Assembly: GCF_014805625.2 (NCBI RefSeq)
Contig: NW_023998416.1
Location: forward strand, 18,906,065-18,970,064
Length of the DNA stretch: 64,000 nt
Direction of reading: 5' to 3'
Source of the DNA: Glossina fuscipes
Lineage: Eukaryota > Arthropoda > Insecta > Diptera > Glossinidae
Shown here: positions 39,501-51,500 of the stretch, piece by piece
How positions within the stretch are numbered: position 1 is the stretch's first letter
Layout: each line of letters starts with the position of its first letter
Translations under genes and position numbers: made by a program
Notes under the pieces: generated by a model
What the model was told of the DNA's origin: nothing
What the model saw: only the letters and a program-made list of their open reading frames with translations
Databases searched by the model: none

Positions 39501-42500
39501 ATTGTGAGAAACAGCGACACGGTTCTTTATCATTACCTATGGAAGAGGGGGGAAGAAGTGGCAATTGCTGCGACTGGTCGTGCTGACCCAGCATCTGCTG
39601 ATTGTAAATGGCCAGTTGACGCGCATAATCACTACTCGGACCGATTGTATTGTATTTGCTAAGACTTAAACTACTGCTGTGTTTGTTTTTATGCATTGAT
39701 TGTAAGTCGCGTTGTGATGTGCGTTGCTGTAAGTCTACAAAACCCAATGGTGGTCCTGTACCCACCGTACCAGTAGGTGTCTTGTGTAAAAAACATAAAG
39801 CGGGATCGACTTTCTGGCTCTTTGGTATAACTATATCGTCATCAACAAAGCGATAGGGTGGGGGACAGTTACCAAACGCGGTGGCAGTTGTTACGTGACA
39901 TACATCTGGCTTGCCTTGAGCTGTGATGGTGGCCAATGTAGCCACTTGTGGTTTATAGCTACCGTTTGTCGTTGTACTGGCGGTGGACGCAATATCCGAA
40001 CCAACTGCCGCATTGGCGCACTTGAGTATCGAAGTGGTACAGTCGTCAATCACCGCACGCATATCGTGGACACTTTTACTGCAGTCGTTAAGTAAATCAC
40101 CGCTACATAAAGTTACTATCGAACCATTGCTATTATTATTGCCAGTGTGTTGGCTGTTGTTACTCTTGTTCACCTTAATGCCATTATAAGGGGCGTTTGA
40201 AGATCTTTGGGTGGTAGTGATGGTGGTATTGTTAGAGCTGCTGGTTGACATGTGCTGTTGGAAGTGCTGTTGCAATAAACGTAAACTGCGTATGCTGCCG
40301 TTACGCTTTAAGGCTGGTGGCGGGGGTACGGGTGGTATGGTTTCAACGTCCGACAAATACGAAACATCATTCTGCACAAAAAAAGAGAACACAAGCATAT
40401 AAAAAAATGAGTAAACGAAAAGAATAGCAGTGAGTTTTACTGACTAAACGGAATATATTTATTTTTTATATAACTGCTTGTGAGAAGGTGTTTCAAAAGT
40501 GCAGAAAAAAAAAAAAAAAAAAATAATCTATGCATTTGTTTTTGTTGCTCAAATCAATCAATCGAATCAATCATTTCTTTAAATGCTGCCGCTGCGCAAG
40601 CATTAATCATCGAACCGTTTTCGATATGTAGACGAAAAAAGAGGAGAAATAAAGATGAAAATAAATAAAGAAAATTGAAAATTTGCTGTAAACAAAGCTG
40701 AACCAATTTTGCAAACTTTCTCCTTAGCCTTTTATGCGCAAATTTATTTTTATCGTCAATTTTGAGATGAGTTAAGGTTCGGCAAAAAATAAAATAAAGG
40801 CAAAGCAATGCTACCTGTTTAGCTAACCTGTAAGCGATACCGCAGAATCACATAAAACCAATAAGAAATCTTTCTTTCTTTATTTCGGATTATTTGATTC
40901 AAGTTTTCAAAGATTCGAGTATGAAGTAAGATATTTTACCTCAATGCACTTAATTAATTGTTATGCATTCTTCTTACATTTCAAGCATTCCTTTAATATC
41001 ATGTTTTCTTTGCAAGCACTTCCATAATGCATTAACCCCCACTGAACTTATGCCATTAATGAAATATTTTAATATTCATAATTATGCAGACTTTTGATGC
41101 CAGGAAAAGTACTTGCGAATCCATCATACATAATATGTAATGCACATGCATGCGTTGTCAATGTCCCCGGGCGTGTATGTATGCAGATTAATGTGTTTAA
41201 TTAAAGGAATGTATTTAGCACAGTGTTGCATTTCTCTTCGACTTTCCTTCTTGATATAGGAGAGAAGTATGCTAAGTTTCACATGACAAGTGTTTTAGGT
41301 GAAGGCGAATAAGAGACATAGGCGGGTAAGAGCACGGTAATTAAATACCCTAAACCACCCCACATCTACCACAATATTTGAAACCAACCTTCGTAAAAAA
41401 TACGAAAGGTTGACAACAAACTTGCACTTCTTGAGAACTCTTGTATGGAAAATGTGCTCAAAAATAGATCCAAATCAAATTTGACGCAGCAGGTTTGCAT
41501 GTTGATTTACAATCTTGCTCAAAATTTCATCGGAAAACAACAAAATTTAGATCTTGTTACCGTGTAAAACTTTACCTCCTATATAACAGATAGCCTTCTC
41601 CCAGAATTTTATGTATTATGTGCAACAAGTGACGTGGATGTGCAAATATTGTACTTAGTTTGTTTGATTTTGAAAATGAATCCTTTCTATGTTAAAGGAA
41701 TAGTGATACGTTAACTGAAGCTGTGATACGATAACAATACCAGATATGAAGGATAATTAACAGGTTATCATAACATGCTATAAATAGAAAGATTGCCCTA
41801 TATATAGTACTGTCCACTCTATTGCTAAGATCTAACGCACAAGGAAACGTACGAGTTGATAACGTTGCCTACCTGAAGAGCAAGTGATTTAACCTATGGC
41901 TTCTCAAGTCGATGCCTAAGTTTGGACAAATGATATTGAGTGGCAGACTGAAAAAGGCAAGTAAACTGCAATAAATTCGATGGCAGCGAAAAAAAAATGA
42001 TAGAGTCCATTATTTTGTCTTTCCCCATCAAGCCATAAATGTAGTACGTGTGTACGTGTAACACAGAGGAAGATAGAAAAAAGTGAGAAAAGAGTGAAGT
42101 GATAGGAGGCGGCAGTAGTCTAACGGATGGCTGCCGAATAGGTAGGTGGTTTGACTTTAGCGGCCGAGCGCACACTGTAGCTGCGATCAAGTATGCTCTA
42201 CCGCCCCGAGGGTGGCGCCCACTTACATTTCTTTGGTAGTCGCAATTCCATTCACTCGGCTACTCAAACTTGCCAAAGAGTTCAGTTCGTCTTGTAATAA
42301 AGTTTGTCGAACTAGCTATAAGCTGCTGGTTAATAGTGACAGGCCTCATACGACACTCGTATAATTTTCAAGTACCCAATAAAACCATGGTGCAGCAGAT
42401 CAGGATAGTTTTAACATTTACACTACGGCTGGACATCACTGATATCTGATTAACATCTCTATAGGATGAAACGAGTCGCTCTTACCCAACGAAACCAACT

Positions 42501-45500
42501 ACGACCGACACGTCTTTTCGTCGAAGACTTATTCCATATCAGGGCAACGCTTTGATGCTTCTAACATTGACGAAGAGACACTTGTTGTCGTGCCTTCACG
42601 GAATTTACATTCTGGTAAAAATATGGGAAGAATTTGTAGTTAACACTGAACAATCTTTTGAATAAGGAATGTATAGCTAACGCTGAACCATATATTGAAT
42701 GAGGTATTTTTTAACATTCATTTGAAAATAATCGCTTTTCTAAAACAGTCTGATAGGGCTAATTTTACGCGTATCAATGGCATTTAGATGGAAAGTGTTT
42801 AAGTTATTTGTACCTTATTTAGTATATGGCGATGAAAAATAAGAGAAACGGAAATTTTTAATAGCGTGCTGTATAAAGGGCACCTCTAGATCCTTTAAAC
42901 CCGAAATGGATCTTTCTCACATACTCACTTCACTTCGTGTACTAATACCTAAAGTATGTTGTGTGATAGCGACACCATTACTATGAAGCGCGAAAATAAA
43001 GCGAAAACATCATCATTTGCATTATTTGTGTTGCGTGTTTTTTTGTTCTCCAATATTTCGCGTAATTAATATTAATATTAAAAACGTTGTTGCCCATCGA
43101 CAAAGGGAACCATTCGGTAAGGAGAGCGTGACAGAGAGAGGGAGAGAGGGAGATAGAGAGAAGCAACAACAAAAATATTGCACAAATTATTAAATATGTT
43201 GATTGTTATTTTTATTATTGTTATTATTATCCTCACACACATACATACATGTATAAGGTATATGTATATTTAAAGCTCACTTAAAAGAATTATATTTTTG
43301 TAGTACCTACTTGCGTTAGACCTCGTTTTTCCAACAATTAAATACATTTACTTTTCATAAAACCAATACATAAGCACAGCGCTGGAACATATTTAAAGAC
43401 AACAGAAACTCATTATATGCTGGAGGCAAATACTGCATGTGAATGCAAATGTTCAGACAAACATAAACAAGTGCGCGCACACGCACAGACACACACTTAT
43501 AGCTTCCGTTAATTAAATTTTATAATAAGCGAAGGGAAAATGCTTGAAAATGGAAAAGGGAAGGGAAGGGCGAAAGACACGGCATCATAATAGCAGGATG
43601 AAGCATTATGGACATCGTAAAAATTGTGTAGAGAGAGAGAGTGAGTGAATGAATGAGTGAATGAGAGAGAGGGNNNNNNNNNNNNNNNNNNNNNNNNNNN
43701 NNNNNNNNNNNNNNNNNNNNNNNNNNNNNNNNNNNNNNNNNNNNNNNNNNNNNNNNNNNNNNNNNNNNNNNNNAGAGAGAGAGAAAGAGACAGAATGGAT
43801 AACAGTTTTAATTCTTGAATGTAAAAAAAGCAAAACAAAACCTTTCAGTTCGCAGTTGAGAGATACAAAAGTGACAAAATGTTTTAATAAAATTTTGTTG
43901 TTATTCCAAAAAATGGACTCTACTCAAATTTTCCTCTAAATTTTTGTTTATTATTTAACAATAACAAAAGATGAAAGAACATCGAATAGACGAATGCCAA
44001 AAAAAAAAAAAAAAATTTATTAAAAAATATTGAAATATAAATGCAAAATATTTACAATAAAGTGGGGATGATGTTTTAATTATTAATAACCACTAACTAC
44101 GTCCTTTTGTCAATAAAAAAAGGCAAAATCTCGGCCAAAGAAAAAAAAACCTGAAATTTATTTTAAAACAAAAACGTAGAAAGGGATTAGTAATAAAAAA
44201 ATTGTACTAAACTTTATTCATTAGTAAAATACACAATTTTTTTTTTAGTAATAAAAGTATTTTAAAAAACTAAAATAAAAACTTAATAAAAAAAATGGAA
44301 GAAATATATTCATAAGAAATGAAATTATTTTTTTTTTTAATTAAGAGTAAATAACCATTTCTTGTCAATCCAAAGATTAAAAAAAATGGACCTAGAATAA
44401 TACTACTTAAAAAAAAAAAAAAAAAAATTGAAAAAAAATTCAGCTCATTGTATAAAAAGAAGAACAGGGAAAGGCATATTCACAAAAAAACGAAATTTCT
44501 TATTCATTTATTTGTTGACAATAACAAACAATTTTTTTTTTCCCTTAAAAAAAAAAGTAATGCGAACCTAGAAAAAATGCTTAATATAAAATAATATAAG
44601 CAATGGCAATGAAATTTTATTTATGTTTCTCATACAAAACATGGAAGATCCTGTGTCGTCCAATGCTGCACTAGCAGAAGAAAAGGTCAAACAATGGTCA
44701 ATGGAAGTAAAACGATAGCAAATTTTTAGTTGTAAATTTTAGTAGTAGACCTCTAAAATGAAAATAGAACGAAGAGAAAAGTATCTTATGGACGAGTAGA
44801 AAAAAGGCGGATGGATGAATATGTGCCTCGTCGAACGGTAAGAAAACATTCGTGACATATAGGGGAAATTATTCGGCCATAGTCGGTTGTGCGTTAGTAG
44901 GAAGGACTAAACCGAATATTTTGTGGAGACGTTACTACTGATATAACAAAAGAAATATACTGTGACTTGTTATAGCGGCAAATATAAACAAAAAACATTA
45001 TTTCACAGTAATATGTTTGTAATGTTCATCATAGGTTTTAATTGTGCTTCTAGTTTTTGCACTTAGCGTAAAGGTTATTAAATTTCGTGTGAAAAAATGT
45101 TTAAAATTTATTTTTCCATTAAATATAACATAAGTCGAGTACAATATTTAAGCCTTATATGACGGTTGGCATTAACATTGTTTATGAGTAACATGTACTA
45201 TTTGGGGTGAAAATAACATGGTTTCAAGGATGCGTAGGCTCTTAAGTTTTTAGGCTTTTGATTTTAATGAAAATTTATGCCGTCAAGCAAAAGAGGAAAC
45301 CACCAAAGTCATTAAGCACACAAGTACACAGGGCCATAGGGTACCGTCGAATACTCTCTGCTGTATTCTTTACATTATAAGCGATATGTGCTGCTACGCA
45401 GGTGAAGATGAATTTTACGCAAAGCAAAGTACGTGCGCGTCAGAATTATGATAATTAAAATTTCGCATAAATGTTTATAGGCGTATGTGCGCGTAAGTAA

Positions 45501-48500
45501 ACCTCCACTTAACTAAGATTGTGTTATTTTATATTTATTTTTTTATTTTCCGCTTTTTCTTCTCATTTTTTCCTGGTTTTATTTCTGCCCTTCACACTTC
45601 AAGTGACTCAATGTTAATTTTCATTAAACGAAACATTGCATTCTTCTCCCGCATTGTTGCTTGCTATTCAAATTGCAAACATTTATACAAATATATTTCA
45701 TATTTTATTTTTGCAATGTTTGCGAAAAAGAAAGAAGAAAATATCATTGCATCATATTGCTTTAATAAAAGTTGAAGGTTAAGCAGTTTTCAAGAGGTCA
45801 GCATATGCTTTTAAGAGCCATTAACGCCAGCATATTATTAGTAATATGTTAACGTGATTAATACGCCTTTGATAAGTATGAAACCAAATGACAAACAAGG
45901 TTATGTTAGTTTTTCTTGTTAACGGCAGTGGTCTCTATTGGAGCGCTCTCGTTGCTTCATATAACGTTTTATTTTTTTTTTCTCTTATATGGCCAATTAC
46001 TCAAAGGCTGGCCCCAGCGCTTGCTGTAAAGGTCAAAAAGCGGTGTGGAGAGAAAAAAAAGAGAGGAAGTGGATGGCGAGTCATCAAACAATTCGTGTTA
46101 TGCCTTTATTGGCTGAGCACTGAGCACTGGGTGCAGTCGCAGTGAACATCAGCACGCGAACACTAACTTGGTGGTCGCAAATCTTATCTACTTGCCTATG
46201 TGGCGATCCAATAAATTCGAATGTAGTTTTCATTGTGTGATCGTCTCGATAGAAATGTATAAGCGATGCGGTTGTCTATTAGTTATAAATATGTTTACTA
46301 ACTTCTTTTACAAATGGTAAGCAGGGGATTGCCATTTTTTGTCTCTAACGCTAGATCTACCGACGTTTCCTACCATCTACCTCAACAAAATGACTTAATC
46401 TAGCCCGTGGTTGTTAATGCAATGACGATAAGAACTTGAAATCGAATACAAGCAACGCTTGATCGAATATAATGAAAAAATAAATGAAACCATCCTCAAA
46501 AAAAAAAAACGAAGTATCTTTTTCTACTTTCGTCTATATCTTTCAACCTCAAAAATATTCACAAAAACTTGTTAGCCTGGCAGCTCAGTTAGAGGCGTGT
46601 GTGCCTTTGATCTAAAAATAGTGGTAATCGATTCGCTAATAAGCCCACGGTGCTGTAATAATGTTAACTGGTCTGAAAGGATGCATACTCGATATGATAT
46701 TTACTCTTCGTGTTGCCTTTTATGAATTTTAATAACTTTACGTAACGTGCACAGTTGTTACAATTTTAATCATTCCTATATTTATTGTATGAATTTTACT
46801 TCAGGAAATAAAGAAAATAAATAAATAATAAATAAACAAAACCGCTTGAAGTGTTTATGTATTAGAATTATTATATATAGAAATATTTTTGAATGCTGGC
46901 ATTTTGTGCTTGTGGTTGAAAAAATGTTGCTCAGCAACAGATTGTTTGCGTTCAACCAACCAGCCGCAAACTACCTCGAATTGATTTTTTCCTTATAAAT
47001 ATGTAACCTTCGCTACGAATGATTATGAAACCGCTATAAAGCTGCAGCATGGTAAGTACAAAAAAAAAAAATAAATAAATAAAAAATAAAAAAAAAAAAG
47101 ACAGTGAAAAAGTAATTTGCAAAATACAAGGTTTCTTAATTCCTTCCCTAAAAATGCGTATGAAAAGGGAACGCGTTGAAAGGTTAAAGACCCCTAAACT
47201 TTAATATTTTTTGTCGTAATTATTTTCGTTAGTTGAAACAATTTTTCATTTGATCGTTTTTACAAGATGCTTACGCTCCTTTAAAATTGATGGATAATGT
47301 TGTAAAACATTTATTTTGTGTACTTAGATATCTGAAAAAAAAAAAAAAACATCAACCAGCAGTTGTTTGTTTCTTATTTTTATAAATCGTTTCTTGCTTC
47401 GCCTTCAACTTATTTATGTGACATTTTTCTTAGCAATCCATCAATCTGTCGGAAGACTTAAAAAAAAAAAATAAAGAGTATCAAATAAAAAATTGTAAAA
47501 AAATAGAAATGGAAGAAATTTTTAAAAAGCCATAACATAACAGTCAAGGTGAATAACATGTTGCTGTCAGTTACAAAAAAGCCAGGTTCAACAGAGCTTT
47601 ACTATCGTCAGAACTAAATAGACCAGAAATTGATAACAGTCTTGAAGGGGCAGCACAGATCGTTTTTCAAATATCAAAGTAAAAGAGAATCATTTATTTT
47701 ATTTATAGTAATTATAGCAACTTAAGCGATTAGAAGCAGAAAATGTGAACTATGTCGAATGCAAGTTTTCGTTGCCAACGACACGCGTCTAAAGCTTTAA
47801 AAAAGCAAAAGATTGCATGAGCATGTGGAGAGGCAAAGCCACAAGCTCGTTTTGATCTAATGCTTAGTCGTAACTGTATCAGACGCTTTTAGCGTAGTTT
47901 AGGTGGTTTGTATGTATTGTTAACTTTTCTTGTCTATGTTCGAACATAGATCGAACATAGGTTTTCTTTTTGAATTTAAGCGTTATCATTGCATTGCTGA
48001 TTGCGCAGAAATAATTTCGTAAGCATTCGCGTTGAATAAATCAGGAGCAGGAGCAAGTAAGAAGTAATCCTTATGGTCTAACAAACTCAGATGAGAGACG
48101 CAGAGTCTATACAAATAACGTTCATATAATAATCTTGTTAATGAATCGATAAGTTAGAGGTGTGAACAGAGGTCATTGGACATTAGAGTAATTGAGCTAT
48201 GACAATGAATGATACCGCGGCAAGGCTGCTAGCATCATATTTGATGAATACACTTATGCTATTATTTTCTTAATTGGCTTTTGCAAAGTTATTTAACTTA
48301 TTTTTATAGATTATGAGGGGTGATGAAAAGAACGTGTTCGTTCGTTTATTGTCGCAACGGAAGAGTGAAAAATCATTTGTCGGTTTGTATAGGTGCTAGT
48401 AACGTTATCACAATACTTAAGTACTTTAGTGGTAAGATTTGTATTTTCATAGCGAAAAGAACAAAAATATAAAAATGAGTTGAATACTGAAGGTAAGTTT

Positions 48501-51500
48501 AAAGCGGCTGACGTGAAAGCGTGGAAATTCCGCTGAGATATATGCGGGAAAAATTTGAACACTCGCGAGTAGCAAATTTGTTCACTTCAGACGGAAATTT
48601 TCAAATTCGAAGGTTTCTTAACAGAACCTGCGCACCTGGCGATCACGGTGATACCCAGCACTGTTTACCACGAAAAATGACAAAAGAAGTAAAAGGACAA
48701 AATTCTAATGCTCTACAATATGGAGTGGGCGTAGTTTGTTCGATTTCTTCTATTTTTAAAACTAAAGTTTCTTTCTTAGCGGCATGTGGGCGTTGTAGGC
48801 GCGTCCTTTGAAAAGTTTAGATCAATACCAAATTCTTTTTCAAATTTCATTCCCACTAGCGGAATAATGCTTACCGCAAATACTAGAAAGTTGCGCAAAC
48901 AGGCAGATGGACAGATGAACAGGCCAATATGTTTAGGTGCATTCAAGGGTTGTAACTGGCCAAGAATTTGTGTTTTGAAGCTTGTTTTTGCGAATTATAT
49001 AGATATTGAAAAACAAATAATACTTTGATGCACTACAATATGGGGTAGGCGTGGTCACTATTTTTCATTTTTGTGCACAAACACTACAGCATCGCCCATA
49101 AAAAATGCTTTCAAATTTTTGTGCACTTATTTGTATAGCTTGTGAGTAATGAGCAAAAAACCTATTTGGCATTCCCTTTGAAAAGCAGAGGTGTTCTCAG
49201 TTCACGTTGTGATGTGGATGTGTCCCACCACCGCAATGAACCTGTGAGCAGGAACTTTCAATGTTTCTGCCAAATTTAAAGTCAAGAGGTTTATTTTTGC
49301 GCCCAGACATTACACAGACTGGTAGACGGAGACGCGGAGAGACGCACATTCTTAAATCGATTTCGAATTTGATGCTGATCAAGAATTTACATACTTTGTG
49401 GCGTCTCTGATGGTTACTTCTGCGCGTTGCAAACCTTTTGACTTCTCATCCCTCGTTGATGGGTTTTAAAAACAGTTGCTAGAAGTAGCCGCGCATATGG
49501 TGAAAAATGCTGTCAAATGCTTGTAATGTTTTTTTACTTATTCCAATCGCGTCAGTATTTTTGATTGTTTTTCATTCATTTTATAGTAATAATAATCTTC
49601 TTGGTGTTGTTTTAAATTGAAAATTATTAGCGGGAAAATAGAATTAATTTTGAATCCATTTTTGAAAATTTCTAAAAGTAATTATGAACTAATTTACTGT
49701 CGCACTGTCATACTGCTGTATGTATTTACTAAATATCAGCATATGCATGGATGGATACATATATGTGGCTGTATGCACGCGCTCGTGTGAAAGTGAATGT
49801 AATCTGCACAAAATGATGCTATTTATAAAATTTCAATGTATCTGAAACGTTTTACGTGTCATTATGGAAACCTCAGGTGGGGCAACTTATACGCATTCAA
49901 ACAACTGTTTGAATAAATGCTGGGTGAACACGTTTCAAAATGAAATTGCGTGCTTTGAAAGGCAACAGAACAACGAAGACACAAACACGTGAATGAATGC
50001 AATTATGGTGTAAAGAGGAAAAACAAAAGAAGAACAAGAAGAAAATTGAAGAACGAAGAGAGAAGAGGCTTCTATTTGTATGCATAAAACTTTGTGAGCT
50101 TCATATGTACGCATATATCGCAATTGAATATGTTAAAGAAGACCCAGAAAACTGGAGTGCTATCCATATGAAGAAAGCTTCAGATGTGATATTTAAAGTG
50201 TAGAAATGAAAAGGAATTCGTGTTTATTAATGAAACTTAATATTAATATTTCATGTCAATAATTTTGAAATCTTTTGCTGAAAGTCTTTTAAACGATTTA
50301 TTCCGCCTTCACTTGATGTTTCCACTTGCTGTCTTTACTACACAGCTCCACCAATTTGAATTAATGTCAATGGATTGCATTTTTTTCTTTTGCGTCTCAT
50401 TAGGTTTTAAGGTGTTTTTAAATGGCCGTGCAGATCACCGGATAATATTGTACCGACACCACTACATCTACTATCTCTATCTATTACGTCAATGCGAATC
50501 TCATACTTTGTTTCCCGCCTGTAATACAAAATGGCTAAGCCTTTATAGTCCAAATTGCAAAAAAAAAACATGCGATTAAAGAAACCGTGGGTGACGCTCA
50601 AGTGAAACTAATCCTCAATATCACTGCGATAATCGAGCTGGACTTTATTCGTCTTAGCCTTATGTTTAACGCCATCGGAAGACAGCAGTATTTTCAAGTG
50701 CAGCAAATTCTTAGTTAAGGAACTTTGCCGATCACATCTTATGCACTTAAGCCGAGAGTTAAAGGGGATTTTTTCTACACATAACAACACTCATTTATCC
50801 TCAAGAAAACATTGGAAACGTTAAACTGAATTGCGCTCCCATATCGCCTGTCTCTTCCAGTCATTGCTAATATTAGTTTTGTGATGGCCTGCGTCAGCAA
50901 CGCATGTTATGCCAGAAGGAGTTCTTTGCGTTTAGCTTGAAAATTGAGACGAGAGCCCTCGAACACTGTGCTAAATAGATCGAAAGATGTGGAAACTATC
51001 CCAGAATCTCCTACGAGCACTAAATTAGGTCGGCATTACTCGCTAAACTGGCACCTGCAACTTATATGAAACCGTTAAAAAAAGCATCTCTTAACGAACT
51101 GAAAATAAACCTACACACAGCTCCTTCAATTGCATGTCATCGTAGCAAAAAACTGTGTTAGATTCTGTGATCATGTTTCGTTGGGACAGAAAAGGCATAG
51201 AAGAAATGGTTGGGTATAGATATCCCATAGTTTTCTGCAACCAAGATAGTTATTACGCTTCCGTTTTATTGCTGAAGTGCAGTTGCGAGCAGATAGATAT
51301 GCAGCTCAAACTCAGTTGGCAAGATTGTTTGGTATTATTATTTTGTGTTTCGAAACTGGCAATTTCCACAGATAGTATTCTGCTTTTTAATGAATGTGTT
51401 GTTTGGCTGTCCAAGCTAAATGTGATATTTTAAGCGTAGAGCAAAACTAAGCTGCGTGTCAGTAAAGTATTTCGAGAGCATTTAATTCTTCTTATTTTGG

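Noticed and set aside
42105..42165. tRNA-like stretch with TAGTCTAACGG and GGTTTGACTTT
   Set aside because: Spacing is right for A and B boxes, but both deviate from consensus and no second copy or tail was seen.
33700..42210. Shared 13-mer TATGCTCTACCGC at about 33729 and 42191
   Set aside because: Flanking sequence diverges immediately apart from a few bases, so it is not enough to define a repeat.
43509..43939. Three ORFs spanning the N gap
   Set aside because: They exist only because N codons are read through, and the flanks are GA simple repeat.
50608..50790. 60-codon minus-strand ORF with a CIRC pair resembling a zinc-finger knuckle
   Set aside because: Only one Cys pair, no His/Cys partners, no homologous flank and no splice-consistent neighbours.
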